The notes: a model not told the origin generated them from the sequence alone. A stretch of DNA of 50,729 nucleotides from Salmonella enterica subsp. diarizonae (GCF_008692785.1 NZ_VXJV01000018.1:1-50729); one strand, 5' to 3'; shown: positions 17,175-26,335, counted from the first letter of the stretch. Translations and numbers: made by a program.

Positions 17175-17501
17175 TTATTTTTCCTCATTAAAGAGATCAT
17201 CATACCTCTTATCTTTATTAAACTCAGTTAAAACCTCTGTTAGCCTTACTAAGGCGTCATACGCTTCTATATTAATTCCTAGCTGTCGTGATTCTTCTTC
17301 CTTCACATTTGCGATAAGGGTCGCCATTGTCGCTCCCGGAGGCAAAGCAGAAATTACATTTTTAAGCATTTCCCTTTTGGTGAAATCAACAGGACCATCG
17401 ATCATGTTTATAAGTATATTCACAAGATAATCAATGCCATCTGGTTGATAACGAACATCTAAAGGATTTAAGGTATTGCTCTTGTCAGAATTAATTTTCA
17501 T
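17175..17501 (-). CDS. Hypothetical 108-aa protein
   Basis: Unrecognised. A small hydrophilic protein without membrane helices; a central stretch REMLKNVISALPPGATMATL is followed by a Glu/Lys-rich end (EFNKDKRYDDLFNEEK). The reading frame is AT-rich, unlike the resolvase next to it. It starts 13 bp from an AT-rich leader and is followed by the resolvase on the same strand, so the two could share a transcript. Confidence 0.55.
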   Translation of the reverse strand: MKINSDKSNTLNPLDVRYQPDGIDYLVNILINMIDGPVDFTKREMLKNVISALPPGATMATLIANVKEEESRQLGINIEAYDALVRLTEVLTEFNKDKRYDDLFNEEK

Positions 17502-17528
17502 TTAGGTTTCCCCCTATTAATAAACAAC

Positions 17529-17546
17529 CCCGCCGCGAGCAGCGGG
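17529..17546. repeat. Hairpin at the 3' side of the IS200/IS605-like remnant
   Basis: CCCCGC ... GCGGGG with an eight-to-six base loop directly after the end of the tnpA-like pseudogene. IS200/IS605 elements carry subterminal hairpins instead of inverted repeats, so this may be an element end; it may also serve as a terminator (T/A-rich flank). Confidence 0.5.
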
Positions 17547-17551
17547 GTATT

Positions 17552-17998
17552 TTAAAGCAAAGTGATTTGATGGTTTGAGTGCAAAGTTTTGTACTCTTTT
17601 CCTTGATTTTTTACATACCTGCCAATCATATTTTCATCACCATGCTTACCTACAGTGCTTGCGAAGTATCCATCAGTCCAGAATTCACCTCCCCACAATA
17701 TCTTTTTCACTTCTGGACACCTTTTGAAGATTTCACGCGCCGTGATACTTTTTATCAGTGTAACTATTTTCGTGACGCTGTATGTAGGGACTTACTGAAT
17801 AAGAAAATGGACATGATTACGATCGGTGCCAATTTCTAAAAATCTTATCTGGTAATTTCTTTCAAGTCCGGTACATACATCCTTTAAAACTGCTTCGACT
17901 TTTGAGTCAAAAACAGACCGCCGATATTTAGCTGGTAAAACAATATGATAAAGTAAAACTGTAACGTTGTGACTTTTATGAAGATATATACTTTTCAC
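17552..17998 (-). pseudogene. tnpA: IS200/IS605 Y1 transposase (tnpA) with in-frame stop
   Basis: HUH single-strand transposase. From 17998 the frame reads MKSIYLHKSHNVTVLLYHIV, then RNHVHFLIQ with the HUH motif, where TAA at 17792-17794 interrupts it. The same frame continues past the stop as VPTYSVTKIVTLIKSITARE, then WGGEFWTDGYFASTVGKHG and IGRYVKNQGKEY with the catalytic Tyr. Intact relatives read QSVPTYSV, so a single change from a Ser codon to TAA explains the break. The start lies only five bases after the methyltransferase stop. Confidence 0.85.
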
Positions 17999-18003
17999 AA
18001 TAA

Positions 18004-19053
18004 CTAAACGTCTTCAAACAAGTATGAATACCTTCTTGAAATCTGCACTCTGGATATACCAGTTATTCTTGCCACCTCTGCTTTACTTACTTTTTTACCT
18101 ATTCGCTTCAATGTGGCGATGGTTTCAGTAATCTTATTTTCACTCTCCGATGTGCGTAATTCGTGAACTCTGTAAGCAGCTGCCTGCCGCTTTGTCAGAT
18201 TTTCATCTGTCGCTATTCGAATAACCGGTTCACAGGTGGGTAATGGTGAAATCCAGAGACATTCTGTACGCTTCGTTCTCGTTTTACTTGAACGGGCTGA
18301 AACCTCAATTTCCACCCGTTTCCATCCGGCCTGTTCAAGCGGACTGTAAACGTTATGCGCATAACCTGAAAGCACACACATCCCCTTGAGTTGTAGCATA
18401 ACGTCAACCATCCGGGCATGATCGGCCAGAGTCATTTCATGTTCATAACCTCCGCTGACCCTTGTTTCTGGTACGTAAGGCGGATCGAGATAGAAGAGCG
18501 TCCCTGTACGATCATAACGGGACAGCACATCTTCCCAGGGTAAATTTTCAATCTGAGTTCGCCTGATGCGGTGAGTAACATCAATGAGCCTGTCCACTCC
18601 TGCGTGAAATTTACGGACGCTGGCGCTGTATCCAGCTGCCGGAGCATCTATGCAGTATGACCATTGTTTCCCGAAACCTCCGTGAGACTGTCTCTGAATA
18701 ACTATCATGAGTCTGGCCAGTTCGATTTCATCTCGTTCTTCCTCAACAGAGGAACGTGCCAGCTGAAATTCTTCGCGACTGTAGGGCGTTAACTGTAACC
18801 GTCGCACAAGTTCTCGGGTCTTATCCTTGTCGGAAAGAACGCGAAATAACGATGCCATTTTTTTGTTCAGATCGTTATAGACTTCAACTTTTGACGGCCG
18901 CTTACCGAGTAATACAGCTCCAGAACCTCCAAAAACATCTACAAATGTCTGATGTTTAGGGAAATGAGCCACAATTTTTTTTACCAGTTGCGATTTGGAA
19001 CCAAACCACGTTACTGGAGGCGAAACTACATCATGCTGCTGTAAGTTAGACAT
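18004..19053 (-). CDS. D12-class adenine-N6 DNA methyltransferase
   Basis: Dam-like DNA methylase. Motif I is FVDVFGGSGAVLLGK, preceded by the target-binding start PPVTWFGSKSQLVKKI; the catalytic DPPY appears in LFYLDPPYVPETRVSGGYEH. The C-terminal part (KKVSKAEVARITGISRVQIS) is a helix-turn-helix that could bind DNA or its own promoter. Start ATG 19053 is chosen because the longer frame (from 19080) runs into an operator-like inverted repeat. No restriction endonuclease is nearby, so it is probably an orphan methylase, perhaps protecting the plasmid on entry. Confidence 0.88.
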   Translation of the reverse strand: MSNLQQHDVVSPPVTWFGSKSQLVKKIVAHFPKHQTFVDVFGGSGAVLLGKRPSKVEVYNDLNKKMASLFRVLSDKDKTRELVRRLQLTPYSREEFQLARSSVEEERDEIELARLMIVIQRQSHGGFGKQWSYCIDAPAAGYSASVRKFHAGVDRLIDVTHRIRRTQIENLPWEDVLSRYDRTGTLFYLDPPYVPETRVSGGYEHEMTLADHARMVDVMLQLKGMCVLSGYAHNVYSPLEQAGWKRVEIEVSARSSKTRTKRTECLWISPLPTCEPVIRIATDENLTKRQAAAYRVHELRTSESENKITETIATLKRIGKKVSKAEVARITGISRVQISRRYSYLFEDV

Positions 19054-19064
19054 AATCTTGAACA

Positions 19065-19109
19065 CAACCATATGATACACATTTACTGAAAATGTAGCAT
19101 ATGGTTGTT
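19065..19109. promoter_or_regulatory. Inverted repeat at the methyltransferase promoter
   Basis: The arm CAACCATATGATACACATTT (19065-19084) is mirrored at 19090-19109 with two bases missing and one mismatch. It lies directly upstream of ATG 19053. I infer an operator, possibly bound by the methylase's own helix-turn-helix. Confidence 0.55.
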
Positions 19110-19129
19110 AGAGCAGGCAAACTTTATCG

Positions 19130-19143
19130 CCGCAAGCGGCGGG
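19130..19143. repeat. Perfect hairpin CGCCGC-AA-GCGGCG
   Basis: Six-base arms in the gene-poor stretch 19110-19513. Its sequence, and the bases after it, resemble the hairpin seen near ends of IS200/IS605-type elements, so it may mark the other edge of the element containing the tnpA remnant. I see no other strong feature in 19144-19450 beyond a possible 32-codon frame. Confidence 0.35.
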
Positions 19144-19203
19144 GAATTAGACCCAAAGTGATTAAGGCTTCACGGCCACCATTATCCTCTGGCATCGAAT
19201 AGA

Positions 19204-19302
19204 CTAGTACCACCAGGCTGCAAAGCGCAGATTGCCCTCGTACAGAACAGGTCCATGAGGAATACCAACAATGTATCTGGCTTTAGGTTTTCTATTTTCC
19301 AC
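19204..19302 (-). CDS. Possible 32-codon small ORF
   Basis: GTG start at 19302 with GGGGAGAAG about five bases before it, then a frame containing YIVGIPHGPVLYEGNLRFA up to TAG at 19204. The strong ribosome site is the only support. It may be a truncated gene left by rearrangement. Confidence 0.25.
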   Translation of the reverse strand: MENRKPKARYIVGIPHGPVLYEGNLRFAAWWY

Positions 19303-19513
19303 AAATCTTCTCCCCTTGCCGCGCAACTAGTTAACTAAGGTATACCCTAAAAACCCACTCGTTAAGTGTGTTGCTTTTTTACTGCAAACACAGTTTAAAC
19401 TAGCTAGGACAATCTAATCAACTTAAAAAAGCCATTGATGTGATAAAAATAAAATGACAGCACTTTCAAATGTGATAGCATCATTCATTATTGAATCATT
19501 CAATGGGAGTGAA

Positions 19514-20401
19514 ATGATGGAGTTAACACAGATTTCATTGAGAACGTCGCGAGAACAAGTCGAACGCATCAAAACCTATGCAAAAGCAAGTAACCTATCA
19601 GTTAACACTTTTCTGGTTAACCTGATAGAAAACTCACTAAACAATATTGCTAATGACGGATCACTGAGTGAACTTACACGACTTGTAGCTGAACCGGTCA
19701 AAACGCTTTCAAGGCTTCATCACAAAATTAGCGATCCTTGGAATACAAATGAACCTGCTGATCTGACTCCTGCTGAAATAGCTTTTTTGACAGATGCGGC
19801 CAAGAAGCAACTGGATAGCAAACATTTGGCTGGGCCTGATTACTTTGCAATCTGTGATCGAATTGATAATACCCTAATAGAAAGCAGTATTGACTATTAT
19901 CAGGATCTGTTCGGCTTTGCACATCGCTTCTATATTCGTGATGAAGAATCCAGAAGGACGTTTGCAACTGAACACGCGCCGGTAGGTATCCAATCCGTCG
20001 ATTATTGTTTTACGGTCGGGAACAAGACCTTTACGATTATTGTCCGTGGCAATGACAGTAATTCGTTCGATACACCGGAGGATAACCGCCCTCCTGTTCT
20101 GGCGCTTACCTGTGAAACTGCGCAATTTGATACCCGTCATGATTGGGATACTTTCATTGCATTAGTGAGGCTCATGAATGCAGTACATAATGGCGAAGAA
20201 TCTAAATGCCACGCCGGTACACATACCCGCCTTGCCCGCCGAATGGATAGCGAAAAACCTTGGTCACTTTTCTTAGGTAGACTGCAGTTGTTGCTCAAAG
20301 AACATGAGCTGCAGGATATGGCTGCAGAGTTTAATAATCTTGTTAATGGTGATGCAGCCAACGTTATTAAACAAATGCGTTTACTTTACGGTGAGGGCTG
20401 A
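19514..20401 (+). CDS. Unknown protein with ribbon-helix-helix-like N-terminus
   Basis: First gene of a tight three-gene operon. Residues 1-50 (QISLRTSREQVERIKTYAKA, then NLSVNTFLVNLIENSL) look like a ribbon-helix-helix DNA-binding unit; the remaining 240 residues are not recognised and show no catalytic motif. GGGAG before ATG 19514 (or ATG 19517) decides the start; ATG 19454 lacks a ribosome site. It ends two bases before the protease gene. A regulatory or sensor role is inference. Confidence 0.65.
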   Translation: MMELTQISLRTSREQVERIKTYAKASNLSVNTFLVNLIENSLNNIANDGSLSELTRLVAEPVKTLSRLHHKISDPWNTNEPADLTPAEIAFLTDAAKKQLDSKHLAGPDYFAICDRIDNTLIESSIDYYQDLFGFAHRFYIRDEESRRTFATEHAPVGIQSVDYCFTVGNKTFTIIVRGNDSNSFDTPEDNRPPVLALTCETAQFDTRHDWDTFIALVRLMNAVHNGEESKCHAGTHTRLARRMDSEKPWSLFLGRLQLLLKEHELQDMAAEFNNLVNGDAANVIKQMRLLYGEG

Positions 20402-20403
20402 TC

Positions 20404-21426
20404 ATGACTGAGGAAAAATTTCAATTTATCAAAAATGCAATATTGACATCACTCAAGCGCTTAATATTTGTAGCCGTTGTCTATCTTTGTATTTCAAATT
20501 TTTCATATCCTGTAACCGAACTAGGAAGCCAGATTTTTTCTGGCGTTACTACAGCGTGTATTCTTGGTTTATTATTTGCTTTAATACATACCTACATGTA
20601 CTCGCAGGCAAGCCTATTTCCTGTTACCGTTTGGGGAATAACTACAGTTATAATCATCGGTTTTATAGCAGGAAAATTTCTTGATCCTGCCATCGAAAAC
20701 CCTATTGCAGCACTGGTCGTTATCATTTCCATTTTTGCTTTCTGGATAGTATACAGACTATCGTTACAAGGCTCACAACACACTTCATCGTCGATGGTAG
20801 TAGCATCAGGAACAGCTGTGTTTCGCGAGCAAGAACCTCTTGCTCGTAAGCCCACTGAACAAGATCGTAATACTATAGCTGCTCACGAAGCAGGACATGC
20901 AATGATTTATGCAGCATTGGGCAATATCCCCGATGATTTCCATGTCAGGATTAAAAAAGAGACAGACATCACTAATTCTTTAGGTTATGTTTCCGGTCTT
21001 CGGGACGAACACACTCTTAATTATAAAACTGAGACTGAGTGGTTTATGCTTGTTTTACTGGCAGGGAAAATGGGTGAAATAAACGCCAATAAAAACGAAT
21101 CATTAGGTGCAATAAATGACATGAGTCAATGGCTAGATTTAGCCACTCAGTATCTTTCAAATCAGTATAAAGGGGTTTTCTATACATCTCCCTCTACTGA
21201 TATTGAACTGACCAGCAATAAAGAAGAAATTCAGAAGCTAAAGTGCGAACAAAGCATTATGCTCGATGAATTTTTCACATTAAATGTTGATGTGCATAAA
21301 GAACTGACTGCGGAACTCCTTGATAAAGGTCTTTTAAAACGCGAGCAATTGCTTCCCTTCTTATTGAAAGTTAAATTCCCTGAAAATTTCCCATTATTGC
21401 CACATCTTGTAAGAGGTAATTCATGA
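20404..21426 (+). CDS. Membrane-bound M41-type metalloprotease without AAA domain
   Basis: A 340-aa protein with about four N-terminal membrane helices (residues 15-120) and a cytoplasmic peptidase domain like that of FtsH. AAHEAGHAMIYAALG (about residue 158) gives the HExxH zinc site, and ESLGAINDMSQWLDLAT further on matches the FtsH region with the third zinc ligand, Asp. The AAA ATPase that feeds substrates into FtsH is absent, so it should act on unfolded or membrane substrates, or with a partner. It sits two bases after the first gene and overlaps the third by four bases, implying joint expression. Confidence 0.8.
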   Translation: MTEEKFQFIKNAILTSLKRLIFVAVVYLCISNFSYPVTELGSQIFSGVTTACILGLLFALIHTYMYSQASLFPVTVWGITTVIIIGFIAGKFLDPAIENPIAALVVIISIFAFWIVYRLSLQGSQHTSSSMVVASGTAVFREQEPLARKPTEQDRNTIAAHEAGHAMIYAALGNIPDDFHVRIKKETDITNSLGYVSGLRDEHTLNYKTETEWFMLVLLAGKMGEINANKNESLGAINDMSQWLDLATQYLSNQYKGVFYTSPSTDIELTSNKEEIQKLKCEQSIMLDEFFTLNVDVHKELTAELLDKGLLKREQLLPFLLKVKFPENFPLLPHLVRGNS

Positions 21427-21671
21427 AAATATTAGCTCTTATTTTTTATATTCTTCCTGTAGCTTCTTTTGCTTCAAGCGAAAATGTAGATCACGTTTTT
21501 ATAAAGGCATTTCAGGCTGCAGTGGCTTCATCATTATGTACAGATGTAGCGAATATAACTAAAGATACCCAGCCTGAAAAAGAGCTTGAGCCTCTTATGA
21601 AAATGTGCGCAGAGAAGAGTGAACAGAGTCGTGCCATTCTTAATGCTTATACCAATGCTGAACACACTTAA
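21423..21671 (+). CDS. Small secreted protein of the M41 operon
   Basis: Unrecognised 82-aa protein with a signal peptide (MKILALIFYILPVASFAS; cleavage near residue 17) and a short helical body with two cysteines (SSLCTDVAN, KMCAEKSEQ) that could form one disulfide. Its ATG overlaps the protease stop, so translation is coupled. Its presence with a membrane protease suggests a periplasmic partner or substrate; this is inference. Confidence 0.65.
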   Translation: MKILALIFYILPVASFASSENVDHVFIKAFQAAVASSLCTDVANITKDTQPEKELEPLMKMCAEKSEQSRAILNAYTNAEHT

Positions 21672-21704
21672 ACAGTGAGTAGAGCAGTGACATTAGTGGC
21701 TACG

Positions 21705-21720
21705 ATTTTAGCCGCTAAAA
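21705..21720. promoter_or_regulatory. KorB operator in a convergent intergenic region
   Basis: Exact TTTAGCCGCTAAA at 21707-21719 between the end of the rightward operon (21671) and the end of the leftward gene (21868). No promoter is expected here, so it may serve KorB partition or spreading rather than repression. Apart from it, 21672-21867 holds no feature that I can support. Confidence 0.75.
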
Positions 21721-21867
21721 GATTATTTTCAGGTTCCTGCTGGCGTCATCATCATCACTGCAATCATCCCTACTGCCACCGTTTGTGTTCATAAAGGCGT
21801 TCAACTGTCTCTATCGTTCTGCAGCGCCGAAACATATACAAAAACTCGGACCTTTTATCTGAATGAC

Positions 21868-22359
21868 TCACTTAGTTAGTCCTTTTGCCTTGGCCTGTTC
21901 AGCTGCATCGGTAATATTTTTAATCATTTCGCTCATTACATCGGCGCTGAATAACGGGCCTGCTGGAGTCATTACGGCGGCATGATACAGCTTTAGCTGT
22001 GTACCCTTGCTGTATTGTTCACTCGCACTAATGTTGAAAACAGAATAAGAAACCTTTTCTGCCGTTGTACCACAAATTCTTTTATTCACATCAATAATAC
22101 GACTGTCTTTATTTTCAGAAAGAGTCTGCATTAGCACGCCAGAGTAAATACATTTACTGTCCTGTGAGATTAAATTTATTTCTTTTGGCGTAACGTCATT
22201 TTTCTCAATCGGAGTATCAAGCGTTACCATTACAGGTATCTCGTCAGAGCTTCTTTTATTCCCGTTGTCACCGCCTTCACAACCCGCGCAGGGAATACCG
22301 GTAGCATAAGTCAAAGGGGAGAAAATCAATAATAATGCAGCAATATAGACCTTTTTCAT
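21868..22359 (-). CDS. Unknown secreted protein downstream of traC
   Basis: A 163-aa exported protein with a signal peptide (MKKVYIAALLLIFSPLTYA) and, early in the mature part, IPCAGCEGGDNG with two cysteines; two more follow (DSKCIYSG, NKRICGTT). No known domain is recognised. Start ATG 22359 is set by AAGGA six bases upstream. It ends the leftward Tra1 operon, in the place where RP4 has traB/traA, but I cannot match it to them. Confidence 0.7.
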   Translation of the reverse strand: MKKVYIAALLLIFSPLTYATGIPCAGCEGGDNGNKRSSDEIPVMVTLDTPIEKNDVTPKEINLISQDSKCIYSGVLMQTLSENKDSRIIDVNKRICGTTAEKVSYSVFNISASEQYSKGTQLKLYHAAVMTPAGPLFSADVMSEMIKNITDAAEQAKAKGLTK

Positions 22360-22361
22360 TT

Positions 22362-22538
22362 TCAATCCTTAATAAATTCGCCATCGTTATTCAACACACA
22401 TATATCAATCGATCCCTCCGGCTTCATTATGACACAAATATCCTTATCCAAGTGTACCGTAAAACCTTGACCTTCAGGGCGGAGAGCCAGAGCATCCTGG
22501 GTATACTGGCCCGCAGGCAGGGCCAGTGTAAAAACGTC
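22362..22538 (-). other. Coding-like stretch in frame after the traC stop
   Basis: After the traC TAA (22539-22541) the same frame stays open for 58 codons to TGA at 22362-22364. It reads as plausible protein (DVFTLALPAGQYTQDALALR, then FTVHLDKDICVIMKP and SIDICVLNNDGEF). There is no ATG near its start. It may be a separate small gene from a rare start, a former C-terminus of TraC cut off by a nonsense change, or a chance frame. Confidence 0.35.
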
Positions 22539-25500
22539 TTACATCGCATGTCGAATGGTCCGTTTTTTCTCTTTTTCCTGAACGAGCTTTTTATCTTCGG
22601 TCTGAACCAGAGACCGTTGCTGTTTTTTATTCAACTGGTCAGCAATGACGGCTTTTAATTGCATAGCTACACCTTCCCGACCAAGAGAACTATTTACGGC
22701 CAGATCGTTGAAGTCGGTGTAACGATCCGCTCGGCGAAGGATATCAAGCTGCTTTTCCGATAGCTGTGCTGCCTGCAGCACCTCCACTTCAGTATCTGGG
22801 AGTGGTTTATCGCCGCTGGCATGAGCCTCCAGTTTACGCAGGGCTGACTGATGTGCCAGATACGCTGCCGGTTTAATCTGACTGAGTTCGTCTTTACCCG
22901 GCACTTCACCTTTAGCAAAAACAGGGAATACCGCCACACCGCCGACAGCTTTCGCTGTTTCCAGCGCTTTTTCTCGGCCAACGTTTACACTGGCCTTATC
23001 CTTCACCTTCATTTTGCATGACTGAGAAATATCATCATCACCGGCAATGATGATTGGCTTATCGGGATAGGCTTCTTTAAGTGCTTTAGCGACAGGTTCC
23101 AGATTACCTGAATCGAAGGCAGCGACCGTTGGCATATTAGTAGCCTCTGTGATGCTTCCTGCCGTTGCGTAACCCTCGGTCACAATCAACACAGGCGCTT
23201 CCTTAAGCGCGTCCAGTCCGCCGACAACATGGAAGCATCCCTCTTTACGGGCGTTCCTGGCAAAACGTTTCGTACCGTCCTCGTTGATATACTGCATTGT
23301 CCACTGCTTTCCCTGCACATCATAAGCAGGAATAAAGGTTTTCTGACCGTCCTTATCTGTAAACACGCCTTTATGCACCTGCAGCCCTTTTTTCTCCAGG
23401 TAAGCCGTCTGCTGCTGAGGCTCATTGAGTTTGGCGAGCTGCTTCTCCACACGCTTTGCAGAAGACTCATGGTCCTTTTGCTGCTGTGCCGCTTTTTCGG
23501 CCTGTTTTTCCGCAGCCTGCGCCCGCAGAAGCGCTTTTTCTTCGTCGGACTGCACATACCCCTTGGAAGACCAGCGTAACTCTTCTTTGGTACGATTGTT
23601 CTGCATAAAGCCTGCAGGATGACCGTCAGTGTGGATGATATAAAAACCGGACTTTTCCCCTTTCTTGTCACCCTCTACCGTAATTCGATGCTTTTTACCG
23701 TCCATAATTGGATGTTTCTGGCCCCGGTCAGTATCGGCATCGAGGATACACCCAATATCTTTCAGCGCGGTTTCTACTTCCTCCTGCAGTGTCATGGCAG
23801 GTGACTGCTCGATCACAATATTTTCAGGTTTCCACTTCGCCAGTTTTTCCATATCTGCCCCGGCTTCGGCGTACCAGGTTTTTTTCTCTTTGTCCCATTT
23901 CGCGCCAGCTGCTTTGGCTTCTGCACGGTCTTTGTAAGGGACGGCAAGATCCTGACGTTCGCCCGCATCCAGCGTTACTTCCTTCGCGAACACGACCTGT
24001 GATTTTTCTTCTACAACTACAGCTGGTTCACGGCTCCATCTTGCAAATTTATCCAGCGATACGCCTTTTGGTACAAACCAGGTCTGTTCGGTTCGATCCC
24101 ATTTAGCCCCAAGCTCTTTAGCATCATTTCGCTCTTTATAGGGAACATTGATTGGGGTATTTTCCTGTGCAACCTTCAGGCTAAATTCCGGGAGAATACG
24201 CCTGCCTTCTTCAGTAAGGAAAACAGCCTCATTTCCGTCTGGCTCCGGCCCCAGCGCATCAAGAGCACTCTTCATTTCATCCGGGTTATCAGCGCGTTCC
24301 ATCAGGCTTTCAACACGGTCCTGATACCATGCAGGTGCCTCGCCTGGAGGAATCACGTTAAACTCATTACCTACAATATCCAGAATACCTTGATTTTGTA
24401 CTGAAATTTCAGTATCGAGGGTTCTACGGAAATTACTATTTTCGTCATCCAGATCAACCCGGCTGTTCTCTAATAGACGGTTATCATAAATATAACGGTT
24501 TTCACCTTCACTCATAATAGCCAGGGCTTTAATAGCGCTGTTAGTCTGCGTGATGATATTGACATTTTCATCCTGACTGGGATTTTCTACAACGCTATAC
24601 TTCGGTTCAGGAAGTAAAGTTAATGCAAAATCAAGCTCACGATATGCGTTCTTAATCTTGTCCTGAGCCTCAGTCCAGTTCTGACTGAATGAAGACTGAA
24701 ATTCACTATTACGCTTCCAGAAATCACTCTCCTGACTACTATTCAACGCATCAAAAAGGACATTACGTGACAGTGTAAGCTGGCGACGGTTCATGTTAGG
24801 AACATGCTTAGAAAGCCCGCTATCGAGGTTAGAAAGAATGAATTTCTCAGCGCGATACTGCCGCTGTTGCTCCTGTGTGATAGTCGTTTCAGATTTTGTG
24901 CTCATATCAGCCCCTGTAGCTGCTTTTGAGTTAGGCCACCAGTTTTTAGGAAACTTAACATCCTGCAGCAATTCACGGGGATCGCTGCCGACATTTTCTA
25001 TCTGACTATGCACTTTTTTAGCCGCTAAATTCAGATTGTTATCCATACTGGCAAAAGCAGTTTTAAGAGCATTACTTTGCCAATCACTATCAGACGTAAA
25101 CCCCGTTCCGGGTACACGCTCATCACCAATATAAGTCAACGCCTTTCCACGACCAACAACATCGCTGTGAACCGGCAGCGTATTACCATCACTATCTTCA
25201 TAGTTGATACGAATGACCTGATCGCCTAATTCGCTTTGGCCCCAACTGTAGTACACAACGTAATCGGCTTCCTGTGCCGTATGTTCAAACGTATTGAAAG
25301 TATCACGGTACAGTTGAGCCGTTTCTTTATCCACAATTGCCGGGTTAGTGAGTCGGTTAATTTCGCTCATAACTTCAGAATGTTCACGGTTACGTTGTTC
25401 CTGTTCAAGCGTCACCGGCTTTTCCTGAATCCTCTGTTGTTCCAGACCAAGCACATAGCCCTGAATTTTCTCGGCGTCAGCCGCAGCACGGAAAATTTCC

Positions 25501-26330
25501 AGCGGATCATCCTGCAGGGCTTTAATCCAGGATTTAACATAGGCAACGTGTTGAGAAGGATCATGACCAATTCCCAGCTCATCGCCCATGATCATACTGG
25601 CAATTTCTGCACGTAGTTCCTCTTTGGCGTAACCTTCACTGCCAAAGGGATGAGCCAGGTCACGATCAAGGCGCGATGCGTGACCGGTCCAGTGGCCCAG
25701 CTCATGAAGTGCAGTGGCATAGTAACGGTCGGCACCGGGAAAGGAGGCCTGCTGCGGCAAGTGAATACTGTCTGTAGACATGCGATAAAAAGCGCGGTCT
25801 ACCTGGTCATGAGAGATTTTCGCGCCAGAGGCTTCAAGAATGGATTCGGCACGTTCAATGCTGTTCCAGCTCTTATCCTGGCGAACGGCCATCGGTGGAA
25901 GACCGTCAATCTGCTCGGCATTGAACACAACGGCGTTAAATACCTTCGGACGCTCCAACTGGACGATTTCTTTTACCGGGTTATCATCTTTATCGAGCAC
26001 TACTCTACCATCATCGTTGCGTTTGATACGTTCCTCAGTGAATTTCCAGTATTGGACCAGAGTACCTTTTTCGCCTTTCCTTACCTGCGCATCTGCAGCT
26101 GTCGCCTGCTTATAGGTCATCCAGCGCTGATCGCTGTAACCCTGTGACATAAGGTGAATGGCGTTAATACCCTTATAGCGTTTACCGGTGGTAGGGTTCA
26201 TGGGAAGAGCCGCACCAGGAGCGCCGGGGTTCCATGGCTTCTGCCATGGCGCCGTACCCTCTTTGAGCTGGGCTATCAGGTTTTCAGCCACAATCTCATG
26301 AAATGGTTTTTTCGCTTTAGCTTCAGCCAT
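22539..26330 (-). CDS. traC: TraC primase with ArdC-like antirestriction domain
   Basis: A 1263-aa protein that primes the transferred strand and is known to be exported to recipients in RP4. Residues 1-300 are the ArdC-type domain (APWQKPWNPGAPG, TGKRYKGIN and a zincin HELGHWTGH near residue 208). A long linker follows. Two repeats of a short domain at about 727 and 795 (NVPYKERNDAKELGAKWD and AVPYKDRAEAKAAGAKWD) resemble DUF5710. The primase/Toprim part has VTEGYATAGSITEA near 1050 and IIIAGDDD near 1095. The KorB 13-mer at 25017-25029 lies in the coding sequence. Confidence 0.93.
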   Translation of the reverse strand: MAEAKAKKPFHEIVAENLIAQLKEGTAPWQKPWNPGAPGAALPMNPTTGKRYKGINAIHLMSQGYSDQRWMTYKQATAADAQVRKGEKGTLVQYWKFTEERIKRNDDGRVVLDKDDNPVKEIVQLERPKVFNAVVFNAEQIDGLPPMAVRQDKSWNSIERAESILEASGAKISHDQVDRAFYRMSTDSIHLPQQASFPGADRYYATALHELGHWTGHASRLDRDLAHPFGSEGYAKEELRAEIASMIMGDELGIGHDPSQHVAYVKSWIKALQDDPLEIFRAAADAEKIQGYVLGLEQQRIQEKPVTLEQEQRNREHSEVMSEINRLTNPAIVDKETAQLYRDTFNTFEHTAQEADYVVYYSWGQSELGDQVIRINYEDSDGNTLPVHSDVVGRGKALTYIGDERVPGTGFTSDSDWQSNALKTAFASMDNNLNLAAKKVHSQIENVGSDPRELLQDVKFPKNWWPNSKAATGADMSTKSETTITQEQQRQYRAEKFILSNLDSGLSKHVPNMNRRQLTLSRNVLFDALNSSQESDFWKRNSEFQSSFSQNWTEAQDKIKNAYRELDFALTLLPEPKYSVVENPSQDENVNIITQTNSAIKALAIMSEGENRYIYDNRLLENSRVDLDDENSNFRRTLDTEISVQNQGILDIVGNEFNVIPPGEAPAWYQDRVESLMERADNPDEMKSALDALGPEPDGNEAVFLTEEGRRILPEFSLKVAQENTPINVPYKERNDAKELGAKWDRTEQTWFVPKGVSLDKFARWSREPAVVVEEKSQVVFAKEVTLDAGERQDLAVPYKDRAEAKAAGAKWDKEKKTWYAEAGADMEKLAKWKPENIVIEQSPAMTLQEEVETALKDIGCILDADTDRGQKHPIMDGKKHRITVEGDKKGEKSGFYIIHTDGHPAGFMQNNRTKEELRWSSKGYVQSDEEKALLRAQAAEKQAEKAAQQQKDHESSAKRVEKQLAKLNEPQQQTAYLEKKGLQVHKGVFTDKDGQKTFIPAYDVQGKQWTMQYINEDGTKRFARNARKEGCFHVVGGLDALKEAPVLIVTEGYATAGSITEATNMPTVAAFDSGNLEPVAKALKEAYPDKPIIIAGDDDISQSCKMKVKDKASVNVGREKALETAKAVGGVAVFPVFAKGEVPGKDELSQIKPAAYLAHQSALRKLEAHASGDKPLPDTEVEVLQAAQLSEKQLDILRRADRYTDFNDLAVNSSLGREGVAMQLKAVIADQLNKKQQRSLVQTEDKKLVQEKEKKRTIRHAM
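25017..25029. promoter_or_regulatory. KorB operator inside traC
   Basis: Exact TTTAGCCGCTAAA within the traC linker region. A chance exact match is unlikely given the other sites, so it is probably functional or a relic; I see no promoter here. Confidence 0.6.
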
Positions 26331-26335
26331 GGTCG

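Noticed and set aside
17529..17546. A tnpB/omega-RNA guide gene of IS605 type
   Set aside because: No tnpB frame is found in or beside the element; only hairpin-like ends remain, which is too little for an RNA-guided nuclease call.
23229..26147. Long plus-strand frames opposite traC
   Set aside because: They mirror traC codons, lack ribosome sites and show no protein family; the opposite strand clearly codes for ArdC and primase motifs.
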